Part shown: in pieces, positions 1-11,700 of the stretch
Position numbering within the stretch: the stretch's first letter is position 1
How the letters are laid out: every line of letters begins with the position of its first letter
NCBI RefSeq assembly: GCF_000711695.1
Contig: NW_013546858.1
Coordinates: forward strand, 1 to 25,674
Source: Tilletiaria anomala UBC 951
Taxonomy: Eukaryota; Basidiomycota; Exobasidiomycetes; Georgefischeriales; Tilletiariaceae
Direction: 5' to 3'
Length of the DNA stretch: 25,674 nt
Notes under the pieces: model-generated
The model's input: the letters and a program-made list of their open reading frames with translations, nothing else
Told to the model about the DNA's origin: nothing
Database searches by the model: none
Position numbers and translations under genes: made by a program

Positions 1-1085
1 TCCATGAGCAACTCGCTGAACGCGTAAGTGGGGGAACTACACGAGACGCACCCAATGGCGTACGACAGCTGCACAAGGACGCGGCGGGCCAAGCCAGAGG
101 CGACGAGAGACTTCGCAACCCATCGCGCAGTGTATGCTGCAGAGCGATCGACCTTGGAGAAGTCCTTGCCTGCTCGGTTCATGCACCGAAGAGCGAAGAG
201 AGTCAGTGGGAGATTGCATAGAGATATTCAGAGAACCGCCGTTTCGCACCAGAAAAAGCGCCACCACCATGTGCTCCCCACCCGCCATACGTGTCGACCT
301 GGTCAGTGGAAAGAGAGAGAACCAATGTTGCACGACCGAGGAGGAAAGAGGAGAGAAATAGACGTAGTGTCAATGACCCGTCGCTGATTGACAACCCTGT
401 CGCTCTGTCATGCTCACGATCTATGTGACGATGAGGATGGAAGTATTCAAAAACGTTGTGCAAAGAGGGAAGGGGGGAAAGTGCGACATAGAGAGTATGT
501 GTCAGGAAAAGGCCATCACGAGCAAGGGTGACCATATTATAAAGAGGAAGTACTCACGATCTTACGTCCAGTCACACCGGCGTCACCTTGAGGACCGCCG
601 ATCACGAAGCGGCCCGATGGCTGGATGTGGTAGACGGTCTTGTCGTCCAGCATGTTGGCGGGAATGACCTTCTTGACGATCTTCTCGAGGATCTCCTTGC
701 GAAGGTCCTCGGTAGAGATCTCCTCGGCGTGCTGGGTCGAGATCACAATAGTGTCCACACGGAGAGGGACCATCGCACCACCATCCTTCTTGTACTCGAT
801 CGTCACCTGCGTCTTCGAGTCGGGACGGAGCCAGCCGAGGGAGCCATCGCGGCGAGCGGCAGACATGGCCGAGTTAAGCTTGTGGGCAAGCATGAGGGTC
901 ATCGGCATGAGCTCTGGGGTCTCGTCCGTCGCGTAGCCGAACATGATTCCCTGGTCACCCGCTCCATGCTCCTCGAGGGAGCCGTGGTCGAGACCTTGGG
1001 CAATGTCTGGCGACTGCTGCTCAATGGCGACGAGGACGTTGCAGGTCTTGTAGTCAAAGCCCTTTTCGGAACTGTTCGTAGTCAT
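1..1085 (-). CDS. S-adenosylmethionine synthetase, partial; N-terminal region missing
   Basis: Makes S-adenosylmethionine from methionine and ATP in the cytosol. Three exons are visible: 558-1085, 250-298 and 52-169; the gene then runs off the left edge after a GTGCGT donor. Introns are 299-557 (259 nt, GTGAGT) and 170-249 (80 nt, GTGCGA), and phases agree. Family blocks in order: [85 protein letters not shown], then [17 protein letters not shown] and QLSYAIG. The ATG at 1083-1085 is followed by a typical family N-terminus (MTTN) but then jumps straight to the KGFDYKTC block, found near residue 86 in yeast Sam2. The GHPDK motif and its flanking active-site residues are therefore absent, and I found no exon encoding them on the minus strand up to 2192. 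It is either a real in-frame deletion making an inactive product or an assembly artefact. The identity is certain; its functionality is doubtful. Confidence 0.9.
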
Positions 1086-2192
1086 AACGATTGATTTGTG
1101 CAAGGCACTGTGCGGAGTGTGTATGGCTGGGTGTGCTTGAGCACAGATCTGCCAAGACGCTAGTTTGAGAGCCTCGGCTGAAGGGGGTCATCAGCCCTCA
1201 TAAAGACGGCGTCATTCTTATAAAGTAGCTACCTATCTCTTGCTTCAGCGTGGGTAGACACATCGACAACGCAAGTCAGAAGCCAAGGCGTTCTCGTGAA
1301 TTCTTGTCGTCATGGGTCATATTGAATGTGAATGTTTGCGTACGAGTTCCGTATCTCTAGGCCGCAGGTATCGACCAAGGCTCAGTCGTTGATCCAGATG
1401 TCAACCCCGTACGACGCCGGGACTACGCATGCTGTTAGTGCTATAGAGAGTCGTAAATTTCGAGCTCTTTGAGTGCTTCTTCGCTACCGTGAGACGCCAT
1501 GCAAACAAGTATATTTCAGAAGGCGATCACAGGTGAACTTGCCGATTGAAAGAGCGCACGATTCATCGATAGAGCACATCAGGAAGCAAGGAAGTAGCCC
1601 AGTTGATCGAATGCATCACCATCTGAAGCCACGTCAAGCGAACAGACTTCAAGCAAGTCGTCGCTAAAAGGTCGAGCCGCTGGTCGTTGCAGTCCGCACT
1701 ACAACGAGGGCTCTCCCTTCCTGACGACCGGAAATGCGAACCCTGTTTGGGGCGTCGACAATTAGAGAGCACGAGTGCAACCACTAGCCGAATGTGCAGT
1801 CGCTATCCAACATCGAAAGCAGCGTACAAGGAACGGCCAGAAGATGCAGCTGCGGAGCGAAAGCCACTCGCTTTCTCATTCGATTGCCTGGCCCCTGCCA
1901 GAGGAGAGGAGAATCGATTGTTGTGACTCGCCTTTTCCCACTGGGATGATGTGCGGACTGCGGCACGGAAGTCGGAACTTCACACGACAGAGCAGAGAGC
2001 CGCGAGGGAAGCACATCAATGCCCACCAACTCTATGCATCATCTTCTACAGGATGTCCGATGTGTGCTATGTTCCTCCTTCATCCCATCTTTCCATCTTT
2101 GGTCACCTTCCGATGCAAATCTGGAGTGCGAACGCCTAGCAACTGCGAGATATCTTTCAGAAAAGCCTGCACGCTTTCGACTCCGCAACAAT
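1086..2192. other. Spacer between divergent synthetase and SR-protein genes
   Basis: About 1.1 kb without a recognisable gene. I read it for the missing N-terminal exon of the synthetase (GHPDK and its surroundings) on the minus strand and did not find it. The open frames here on both strands match no family I know. The part nearest 2192 is presumably promoter and 5' leader of the SR-protein gene. Confidence 0.5.
1217..1226 (-). promoter_or_regulatory. Possible TATA element upstream of the S-adenosylmethionine synthetase ATG
   Basis: On the minus strand this reads ACTTTATAAG and lies about 135 nt upstream of the ATG at 1085. The stretch between them, read on the minus strand, is C/A-rich like a fungal 5' leader. 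This suggests that the promoter and leader of the gene are in place even though the first part of the coding region is missing. The call rests on position and motif only. Confidence 0.3.
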
Positions 2193-3179
2193 ATGTCGTT
2201 CACTCGCATGTATGTCGGCCGCCTGCCGCCGGACACGCGGCGCGAAGAATTGGAGGATCTCTTCAAAACCTACGGAGTGAGTCTGCGCATACATCCTCAC
2301 GCGTGGGATGGTTGTTCGTGACTGATCTCGCATCTCGCTTCGCTCAGCGCGTTGTTGACATGCGTGTCATGTCCGGCTTCGGGTTCGTTGAACTTGAGGA
2401 CCCACGTGCGGCAGAGGATGCATGCCAGGTGAGAAGATCTGAGAATTTGGCATGGACTTCCATGTCCTCAGTCCTTTCCTTTGCTTTGACTATCTCCACA
2501 GGCTCTGAATGGCAAAGACTTCAATGGCGACAGACTCATCGTCGAACCTGCCAAGGCAAGGGCTGCCCCGCGCGGCCCTGCTGGAGGTTACGGCGGTGGA
2601 TATGGAGATGGCTATGGCGGGTATGGCGCCCCTCGTCCGAGCCTCCGCCGCGGTCGCCATCGTATTATCATGTCGAACCTGCCACCGAACACATCGTGGC
2701 AAGACATCAAGGACATGGGACGTGAATTTGGACCAGTCACCTTCACCGACGTTGATCGTTCGCGCCCCGACGAGGGTATCCTGGAGTACGAGAACGTTGA
2801 TGACTACGAGCGCGCTCTCAAGGGTCTCGATGGCGCCGAGCTTCGTGGAAACAAGGTGCGCGTCGATCCAGCGCCTGCAGACACGGGTCGTGACGACGGC
2901 GGCAGCCGCGGTGGAGGTGGAGGTGACAGGTATGGAGGTGGTGATCGCTACGGCGGCGGTGGTAGGGATCGCTACGGAGGTGGAGACCGTTATGGAGGAG
3001 GCGAGCGTTACGGAGGCAGCGATCGCTACAGAGGCGGCGCTGGAGACCGATACGGCGGCGATCGTTATGGAGGTGGAAGCCGTTCCTCCGGTCGTGACGA
3101 GCGTCCCCGCGAGCGCTCTCGCTCGCCGGCTCGCCGTGAATCCCCTCCACGTGCCGGCAGGGATGACGACGGATGGTAG
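2193..3179 (+). CDS. SR/Npl3-like RNA-binding protein with two RRMs and RYGG repeats
   Basis: Predicted nuclear pre-mRNA splicing and mRNP factor of the SRSF1/Srp/Npl3 type, 280 aa. Exons 2193-2276, 2348-2428 and 2502-3179; introns of 71 nt (GTGAGT) and 73 nt (GTGAGA), all phase 0. RRM1 (residues ~1-75) has RNP2 as MYVGRLP and RNP1 as FGFVELED. A Gly/Tyr-rich linker (residues ~85-105) leads to a second RRM from about residue 108, carrying SWQDIKD, the hallmark of the pseudo-RRM of SRSF1-type SR proteins. The tail holds about eight DRYGGG-like units (roughly 2921-3080) and a short RS/SP stretch (RERSRSPARRESPP) ending in DDDGW. The start is the first ATG before RRM1. The mixture of RGG-like repeats with few RS dipeptides puts it between Npl3 and classical SR proteins, so I leave the symbol blank. 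Confidence 0.93.
2921..3080 (+). repeat. Tandem DRYGGG-coding repeats
   Basis: Imperfect tandem units of 15-21 nt coding DRYGGG, DRYGGGGR, ERYGGS, DRYRGG and similar, inside the last exon of the SR/Npl3-like gene. Such Arg/Gly/Tyr-rich tails are known substrates of arginine methylation and promote RNA binding. The unit number could vary between strains. Confidence 0.75.
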
Positions 3180-3383
3180 TCCGTGAGACTCTCAACCATT
3201 CAGTCTGTCAACCATTCATGGTGCTCAAAAATTCCCCGAATGGCTTCGTTTTCACACAAACACACGTTCGGCAAGACCTTTTACGCAGAGGGGCATTGCT
3301 TTGCCTTGGCTTTGTAACACGTTTCACGTCGGGGTTTGGACGACACGTCATGCAATTTCCTAGGATGTGCTTCCGTGCGCTCG

Positions 3384-3767
3384 TTAGCGCCATGTGATGC
3401 AATGTTCAATCATTTCGTGGTCCTCCAGGCTCAAGTTGCATTCGCGGAAGGTACCGCGCGCGTAGAAATCGGAAATGTACTCGGCCACAATCCTTGGCGG
3501 AGCGTGGGCGCCCTTCGGATAGGTCACGTTCATAAAGGTGCAAAACCAGGACATGGTTGGAACGCGGCTGGCCGCGTCGGATCGCGATCGAGGACTCAGT
3601 GCGAATGGTGTAAGAGTTTGAGAGGCCCACGCACTTCAACGATGAGTGTGCTTGCAACTACGATTCATGCCGCAAGCCACAATGAGGTTCAAGTGAGCGA
3701 CTCGTGCGCATTTGATGCAACAAGCAGCATTTTCCCGCCCGAACCAGTTCAAGAGCGTTCCTCGGAC
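3384..3767 (-). pseudogene. Unrecognised coding-like frame with one internal stop; possible gene remnant or undetected small gene
   Basis: In the gap between the convergent SR-protein and COX15 genes, one minus-strand frame is open for 43 codons (3767-3639), meets TGA at 3636-3638, and continues open to TAA at 3384-3386. The downstream part contains an ATG in good context (3554, preceded by CCAACC) giving a 56-aa frame with strongly G/C-ending codons and protein-like composition: YPKGAHAPPRIVAEYISDFY, then RGTFRECNLSLEDHEMIEHC. The upstream part is Cys-rich (ACCIKCARV, IVACGMNRSC). I do not recognise the family. It may be a small gene, the last exons of a gene whose introns I could not resolve, or a remnant broken by the stop. 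A plus-strand open frame over the same bases looks less protein-like. Confidence 0.33.
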
Positions 3768-3983
3768 TTACTCGCCAATCCGCTGGATAAATTCACCAAG
3801 TGAATAGCGTTACGAGCTCGAAAATTATATTCTCGGTCTTGCCAAGGCTATATGTGAGATGGGTGAGTTAAGCGACTTCGGCGTCTCCACATAGCAGGTG
3901 AGTCAGGCAGCCCTTGGAGCCCTGTAGACTGTTAATGAGTTGTGATCGTGTTGCGGATGTAGCATACATATGTCACACTTTCA

Positions 3984-5793
3984 CTAGATCGTGTCACACA
4001 GCGATTTTGCCCCGCGCCCGAGTTGCTGCTGTTGCCTCCAAAGCTGCATCGCCTGACTTGGCTTCTTCATAGCCGCTAGAAGCGAGACGAGGACAGTCAA
4101 GACGATCAAAGAGCCGCCCTGGTGCGCGGACGCTAGTGGGATGGGAACTAAGTAGATGAGCGTCATGATGCCCAGCGTCGCCTGGCCTATTGCGCAAGCG
4201 GAAGCAAGCATGGCCAAGCGAGGAATGACGGGGGGAAGCTGGATCTGTCCTGCTGTTGCGCGCTGGAAGGCGGCTCTGAGATTGCGCGTTCTCCAGCCGA
4301 AGGCAATGACAGAGCACAGAGTAGTGATGGCGAGTGTCCTGTGTATGAGCTGCACTGTCACTGGGTTCTGCGTCAGATTGCGCCAGACCTTGTCGCCCTT
4401 GTCTGGCCTTTGGGAATAGCGATCATCCATGAGCTCCGTAAAGGGCGGTGCGAGCCTGCCTTCACCCATTGCAGGGAATTCATTGTAGACAAGCCCGGCG
4501 TCCAGCCCGGCGACCATGGCACCCGAGAGGATGGTGATGAAGCTGAGAAGGGTGACTGCCGCTGTGATGCGAGCATGACGTCGGAATAACGGATGTTGCA
4601 GCGCGGCAATGTATTTCTCCGCAGCACCTTGCACGGCCATGTTGAAGCCGCCGACAGTGCCTTTTTGAACGGTAAATCTGTAGTCGCGCAGGACGAGAAG
4701 TCCGGTGTGCACCATGCCCGCATACACGAGGAAGGCCGTTCCGAGATGCGCAGCTAGACGAAACTGGCTCACTCGTGGCGTCCAGTCCGCTGGGCTTTGC
4801 GGAGGGAGCGCAGTCGTTATATGCGTGTCAGCCGTCGAGATGACGGGAGCAGAGCCTGGTGGAGGTGCGAGGCCGCTCGTGACCATGTACCATCCAAGGA
4901 AGCCCTGAAAGCCGATGCCGCCTGCGATGGCGAGCAGCTTCCAGCGCGTGTCCTTTGCCACCCATCGGCGTGTCAGGAAGAAGGCAGCAGGAAGGACAAA
5001 GGCGACACCGATGACTCTGCCTAGCACCCGATGCGCCCATTCCCACATGTAGATACTCTTAAAGTCGTCTAACGTCATGCTCTTGTTCAGTCTTGGAAAA
5101 GAAATAGCAAAGGGGGAGCTGCGTGAGCCGGGCCGCTCCCATAGATCAACGCTTGGATGTGAATCTCACAACTGACAGCAAGAACTCCGGCGTTTGGCGA
5201 TATTTCGACCATTCGTGTTCCCACTCCTCTGGCGATGAAGGCAGCCACATCCCCTTGAACCCTGGGTTCCATTCGGTGATGGACAAGCCGCTCTCGGTAA
5301 GCCGTGTGAGACCGCCGACGATGACGATGGCATAGACAAGGCAGGCGACGGCGAACAGATGATATGCGACATGGGGATGCGTGATGGTGGAGTGAGATGA
5401 GTCTTGTTGACCATCAGAGCCATGACCAGAAAGGCGTGGTGCTTCTGCTACGTCCCCCGAGTCAGCGGCCTTTGCGATCGGCGACGCGACTGTCGTGGCA
5501 AGTGCTCTGCGAAAGAGTGCTTGAAGACTATGGCTATCTCGGTGCAACGCCCTTGTTCCTGAAGGGCTGGGCGAGCATTCGAAGCGCCTCACCTGGGAGT
5601 AGCAGCGCCCACAGGGAGATGCAGCAGCAGGCGGCGGCGACAGCGAGGGAACCAGGCAGCGTGTCGGCAGCTTATAGGACCAGCAAACGGATCGGCGCGG
5701 AAGGAGCAGCAACGCTGCTGGGGCAGGGTGCACGACGTTGGTGCCGGTGAGGCATGGCGCAGCACGCAGAAGTAACGATGAAGTTGCATTCAT
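3984..5793 (-). CDS. COX15: Heme A synthase, mitochondrial (COX15)
   Basis: Multi-pass mitochondrial inner-membrane enzyme that oxidises the C8 methyl of heme O to make heme A for cytochrome c oxidase. Exons 5177-5793 and 3984-5091, intron 5092-5176 (85 nt, donor GTCAGT, phase 2); 574 aa. Residues 1-~60 are Arg/Ser/Leu-rich with few acidic residues, as in a mitochondrial presequence. The family core follows: GGLTRLTESGLSITEW, PEEW, the junction PEF/LLLN, EWAHR (His ~226), AAHLG (His ~321), LSGAMVAGLDAG, EFPAMG, LIHR (His ~456) and SAHQGG (His ~529). These His residues match the conserved heme ligands. The start at 5793 is the best-placed ATG before the presequence-like stretch; the frame stays open upstream to another ATG at 6066, but that segment does not look family-like. 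The donor choice restores the exact family spacing. Confidence 0.95.
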
Positions 5794-6782
5794 GCTGCCA
5801 CACACGAAGAGCCCTCCTGCGGTGAGAGATCGGCACGTCAGAAAACATGCACCCTCGCTCATTGGTCGCAAGACATGTTCGCCATACCTCTTTCGACTCT
5901 CGAGGCACGGCCCGCACATATTTGCAATCGTCCGAGCCGCGGTGGTGAAACCCGACGAGACAACAATTCTTTCCAGGATCCGGCAGTGCACAATCATGCC
6001 CTTTCGCGTACATAAGCAACGGAGGACCATTTTGATTCGGTGCAACTCTCCCCAGAGGCCCGCCACCAGAGCTGCTTTTTGTCAGAGCGCGGGCATCAGG
6101 GCTGCAAGCGCATCCACGCAGGCCTCCGTAATCAGTCCCGCATTCAAGGACAAGACGGCAGCACCACCAGAAGCCGACATTGTCAGATGGCAGGCCCCCG
6201 GTCATGGCTACGACGCATTGCAATACATGTGTTTACGGTGGCGGGCAAGCTGGGGCAGCCAGCCTCTTCTGCAGCGGGAGAAACCATGATCGTCTCCTCA
6301 GAGAGAGGAACAGAAGTAGGCGAGCGCGGTTGCCATGCGCCGAACTTGGGCCGGGCCGTGCAAGACTGGCGAGGTGCCGCCCGGTGCGGAAAGAGTGCAC
6401 AGGCCACACTCACATGCCCGCCAAAGTTTTGTTGTTCGTCCTGCTGTGGAGCCGCCAAGAACGAGAAGGTTAGGGCAGCACCGCCACGTCGCTCACAAAT
6501 CTCCTGCGCCGTCATCAACAGACAAGTTGTGTTGGGACATTTTCCTTTTGCATCGTCTTCTTATTCGCACAATTTCTCCACCGCAGCTGATCGGTAGATA
6601 GCTCCATCGTCGACACTTGGCAGGCCTCCCTTTCGCAGCTGTCCAGCACGTTTCTCACCACCACTATAACCACCCTCCCTGTCGTCACCGTCTTCTTCTT
6701 CGCCGCACATCTTGGAGGCACTGGTCGCGCGCACCTTTACACCATTGCCAGCTGACGTCGTAAAGCTCAATCACCGCCCATC
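5794..6782. other. Divergent promoter region between COX15 and pyruvate kinase
   Basis: About 1 kb with no supported gene. Near the pyruvate kinase end there is a CTATAAC sequence (6663-6669, about 115 nt before the ATG) followed by pyrimidine-rich tracts (around 6670-6710), as expected for a highly expressed fungal glycolytic gene. Open frames further left on both strands show no family signature. Confidence 0.5.
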
Positions 6783-8560
6783 ATGCTCTATCAACCCATC
6801 GCAAAGACCCAGCTCGAATGGCTTGCCAGCCTCAACCCCCTCGAACATGGCGTCGACAATTCTAACAAGTTCTTGCGAAAGACGTGAGTGTAGGACCAAT
6901 CGGAAGGACGAGCAAGGATGGGCAAAGGGGCAGATGGTATCATCATCCTGACCGCACAACTTACACGTCCGCGCGCTTCCCTTTCACAGGTCCATCATCG
7001 CGACCATTGGCCCCAAAACCAATTCCGTAGAGATGCTTGGCAAGCTGCGCAAAGCTGGCATGAACATTGGTGCGTTGCGTTGTATATCGATCCCAGCGCT
7101 TGATCGTCTCGTACTGACTCTTCGACAATGCATTCACGCAACCCTGAATGGCAGTCCGTCTCAATGCATCGCACGGCAGCCACGAGTACTTCCAGAGCGT
7201 CATCGACAACTCACGGGCCGCCGTCGCCCAGTCTAGTGGCAGGCCGCTCGCCATTGCACTCGACACCAAGGGCCCAGAGATGCGCACCGGTGTCATGGTC
7301 AACGGAGAGGACGTCAGGATCAGCATGGGTCACGAGTTCTACGTGACCACGAACGAAAAGTACGCAGAGGCATGCAGCGACAAGTTCCTCTACATCGACT
7401 ACAAGAACCTCCCCAAGAAGGTCGAGGTCGGTCGCACAATTTACGTTGACGATGGCATCCTCTCCCTCGAGGTCCTCGCCATCGAGGGAGACGACATGGT
7501 CAAGGTCCGCGCCGTCAACAATGGCGTGCTGTCCAACAAGAAGGGTGTCAACCTGCCCCTCACCGATGTCGACCTGCCAGCAATCTCGGAGAAGGACAAG
7601 AAGGACATCGAGTTTGCCGTCGAGCAGGACCTCGACATGATCTTTGCCTCCTTCATCCGCAGGGGCTCCGACGTTCGCACCATCCGCAGCATCCTCGGCG
7701 AAAAGGGCGCCCACATCAAGATCATCTCCAAGATTGAGAACCACCAGGGCGTGCTCAACTTTGACGAGATTCTCAAGGAGTCCGACGGCATCATGGTCGC
7801 ACGTGGCGACCTCGGTATCGAGATCCCCGCAGCGCAGGTCTTCATGGCCCAAAAGATGATGATCTCCAAGTGCAACATTGCCGGTAAGCCGTCCATCTGC
7901 GCGACCCAAATGCTGGAGAGCATGGTCGTCAACAACCGCCCCACGCGTGCCGAGGTGAGCGACGTTGCAAACGCTGTCCTCGATGGTGCAGACTGTGTCA
8001 TGCTCTCCGGAGAGACCGCCAAAGGTGCCTACCCGATCGAGGCGGTCAACATGATGGCCGAGACCGCCTATCTCGCTGAGCAGTCCGTCTCATACGTGCC
8101 GCTCTTCAACGAGATGCGCTCCCTCACCCTCGTTCCCACTGAGACATCCGAGACGGTCGCCATGGCCGCCGTCTCTGCGTCGCTGGAGCAGCAAGCAGGT
8201 GCGATCATGCTCATGTCCACCTCGGGCAACACAGCACGCCTCGTCAGCAAATACCGCCCCTCTTGCCCGATTCTCGTGATCACGCGCAACCCGCAGACCG
8301 CACGCGCTGTCCACATCTACCGGGGCTGCTACCCATTCTACTACCCATACGCTCGCCCGGACTCCAACTCCAAGTGGCAGGAGGACGTGGACAACAGGAT
8401 CAAGTTCGGCCTCGCCGAGGCGCTCAAGCTCAACATCATCGAGAAGGGCGATACAGTCATTGCGCTCCAGGGCTGGCGCGCGGGGCAAGGTGCAACCAAC
8501 AGCTTGCGTATCCTCAGCGTCCCACAGGCGTCCCAAGGCTTCCAGCTGGAGAGCGCGTAA
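6783..8560 (+). CDS. PYK1: Pyruvate kinase
   Basis: Final ATP-forming step of glycolysis: phosphoenolpyruvate plus ADP to pyruvate plus ATP, cytosolic tetramer. Exons 6783-6883, 6990-7069 and 7155-8560; introns of 106 nt (GTGAGT, phase 2) and 85 nt (GTGCGT, phase 1); 528 aa, a normal fungal length. Motifs in order: [16 protein letters not shown] at the exon 1/2 junction, IVRLNASHG (exon 2/3), [12 protein letters not shown] (substrate and metal site), the B domain, KIISKIEN with the catalytic Lys, [12 protein letters not shown] (the family signature with metal-binding residues), ATQMLESM, and [10 protein letters not shown]. The C-terminal allosteric domain carries [14 protein letters not shown] and WRAGQGATN, consistent with fructose-1,6-bisphosphate regulation as known in yeast. 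The longest open frame would begin inside intron 2; the two upstream exons supply the conserved N-terminus. Confidence 0.98.
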
Positions 8561-8744
8561 AGGAGCGATGGAAGAATGCAGTGAGCAAATCAAACTTGCT
8601 TTTCAAAACTCGCACGTTTTTGTCCCGAAGATTTCAAAGAGAGAAAGACACCGTTTCGTGGGGTGATAACCACATCCATTGTACATGCACGCATAGACGC
8701 ACTCCCAAATCCACAGCAATTACGATTGCTTGCGCTTCACAACG

Positions 8745-11700
8745 TTACAGGCCTTCAAATGCCCCATCGGGTGCAGCCAATGCATCGTGTACGGCTTGCC
8801 ACTTTGGCAAACGTCGCAGCACTGCGTCATCAATGCTCTCGCTCAGCACCGAGAGTCGCGAGGGATCCAGCGCCTTTCGAGCGCGATGTCGACAGATGTG
8901 CAGGCTGATGAGCAGAAGGACGTTGCCCAGCCGATCTGCGAGTGCTTCATCCGCAGAGGCCGCGAGCAGCTTGAGCGCCGCAAAGGTACAGGCAATACCC
9001 ACGGCGCTGATCTGCTCGGATGGCAGCCGCGCAAGAGAGAACGCCAGCGGACCATCGCCACTAGTCGGTGCTGAGAGTTCTAGCACGACCAAGCACATCG
9101 CTGCGGCCTTCAAGTCGGTGTTGTGGAAGAAGTAGTGCGTATTCGCTAACTCTGCAAGGACTGCCGAGCAACTGAGTCGGCTGGGAGCGCATATAGCTGT
9201 CCAGAGTCCCGATAGTGTAGGCACATCGACCGAGCCGGGCAGTTGCAGCAGATTGTGCAGGACGAACTTGGCGGGTAGGTAGGCTGCAGACAAATGGCCG
9301 ACCGTTAACGTTCACTTGAGGTCATAGCATAAACCCGTGTAGACTTACCATGTTCAGTATAACCAGCCACGAGCTTGTGCTTGAGGTTACTGGTATCGAC
9401 AGTGGTAGACCAGCCTTGCATAGACGTTTGAGACTCAGAACTCAACCCGAATGCCAGCATCTCGCCTTCGACAAGACTCTGTACTGCTGCCGGGCACTTT
9501 TCTGCGTCGAGCAGCATGCCGAGGATCTCCATGAGAATCACACGGCTGTGTTCGTAAGTCTCAGGCCCTCTTTCGCTCTTGGCGATCAGAGGCGTCCGTT
9601 GGATCTCATCTAGAAGCCAAAGCAGCGCTCCGGGCAGAGTGTAGCTGAGAGGATCCTCGAGGAAGTAAGTGAGGCCGTTCCTCAGCAGTTCCAGGTCGAT
9701 CAGGCCACTCCGACATGTGGCAATGGATTGGGCGAATAATGTTGGAGCCAGAAGTAAGAGTGTCCGAGGTGGGGACTCTCTGAAAGGCGTGCAGCCTTGT
9801 TAGTCGAGTCGGAATATCGCGCTCCTTGACGAGCCCTGTCCTCACCTGAGCAGCTCATCCGAGATACCGTCGCTATCAAAGAGCGCGGTGATCCATCTGT
9901 CTACGAGAGCGCGATGCTCTTTTGACAATTCGTGTAGCTGATACGCCCACGAATCAGATCGGATCACACTTGAAAGCTGGTCATCAGATAACTCCGGAAG
10001 ACAGACCTGCAAGATGGTGTGAGATCATCTTCAGACGCGTGCTCTGTACGATGCACATACCTGATAACGTTTGATGAGTAGTTGAGCGAACAATATTAGA
10101 GTACCGACAGATGTGCTTTCCTCGGCTGCGAGAATCCGAGCTTAGCAAAAGCCTCGTAATTGACACATCGAACTTCCTCACCAGGATTGAGCAGGCCATC
10201 GGCATTCAGCCACTGACATACGGGTCGGAAAAGCTCTTGCGGTGATGTGTGAGACACAATGATGTCGAGAGTTGCACAATGGTCCACCAGAATTCGAGAC
10301 CAGTTTGCAGCAGTTTCTAGATCTTTGCTACTGATCCAACCAGTGAACTGCTCGACAAGAAGCTTTGCTTGCAAGCATTGCGTGCCGTAGTCATATCGCA
10401 TCTGGTCGAAGAAGGTCAGAGGATTGTCCGCAGACAAGCGCTGCTCAATGAGCGCCTAGGCAAATGCAATCTGGTTAGCACTGCGTCGCTCCAGAAAAAG
10501 TAGTCAACCTTTCTCACTTGTACAGAAGAGCCTTGAGCAGAGCTCATCGCGGATAGTGATGTGCCCAAAGACGTCAAGTCTACCTCAGCAGCTCGAGCCA
10601 TAACTACATCGGCAGCCAGAGCTGAGCTAATGAGCCTCTTCTCTATCAGTGACCTGAGCAGAAGTGACGGTATGGTCGCGCGCGAATTCAAACTGTATCT
10701 CAATGGAGTGGGAAAGTAAGTGGAGAGCAAACAATCTGAGCAGTTTTGAAACTTACTTCGCATTGTCGCCCTCGTGCGTACCTGCATCACCACTGAGGGA
10801 TGCGGACTTCTCATTAGCTACTTCTGGTCCGCCACATGCCTGTAAAACGCCTTCGCTTGTCAGGAAGAGTGCTTTCACGACAAGGTTGTAGTCTTGCGGA
10901 TGAGATTCATCACTATCGGCGAATGCTCGCATGGCACTCGGGACTATGCTGCACAAAGCTGCTCTCCATAATACGACGGCGTTTCGGGACCCTGCGGTTG
11001 ATGCTGGTATGGCGTTTGCGTACGCGCAGCCAATGGCTGTTGCGTGTAGCACTTCGAACCAAAAAGACTGGGTTGGATCACCAATATCTTCGTACTCACC
11101 TCCCCGCCTGGCTTTCGAGACATTTCGGAGGAGAGAGAGTTTAGACTGCCACGGTACTCGCGGCTCGGCCTGGGAAGTGCTAGAAGTCAGAAAAAAAGGT
11201 CGCAGCAATTCCGGAATGGGAGGCGACAGACTCACAATTTTGGTAACCAGAATAGCAATCTCAGGCTGCACAACAGACAGTTGCCAGATATCCGGTGATC
11301 GCATGGTTTGCAAGGATTCCTTCGACTCTGGTAGTTCCATAACTCGCCTCCAGGAAAGTGTCGACAACGCAGAGCGGGAGCCGACCACCTGGTTCGGACT
11401 TTCTTGGGAGGCTACCTGAGCATCGAACGGCATTTGTGCGCCACCAATCCGACCAACAATCTCTTGGAATCGGGCGACTAACTCGAGCGCTACCTGAGCC
11501 ACGCTTGGCAACAAAGCAGCGAGACGTTGCACTCCGAACAAAATTGGAGGCACACGTTGGGACAGCTTGGTCTTAACTTTTTCATCAAGATCGATGCACG
11601 CTTTGTCGCTTGAGGAGACAGCTGCCAGCACCGCTGGAACCATCACGTCGGCCAACATGCACATCGTAGCCTCGCTGGCCGCTGGGACTGAGATGCCCAA

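Noticed and set aside
588-1094. Plus-strand open frame (168 aa) over the S-adenosylmethionine synthetase exon
   Set aside because: Antisense shadow; the minus strand carries the unmistakable synthetase blocks.
1775-2725. Long plus-strand open frame (316 aa) across the SR-protein 5' region
   Set aside because: It crosses the SR-gene introns in a frame different from the RRM-coding one and matches no family.
3336-3803. Plus-strand open frame of 155 aa in the SR/COX15 spacer
   Set aside because: Composition is less protein-like than the minus-strand frame over the same bases, and it follows the SR gene stop without a promoter-like gap.
7211-7909. Minus-strand open frame (232 aa) inside pyruvate kinase
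   Set aside because: Mirror of a highly biased coding sequence; its Val/Asp/Leu-rich composition is the antisense signature of the pyruvate kinase codons.
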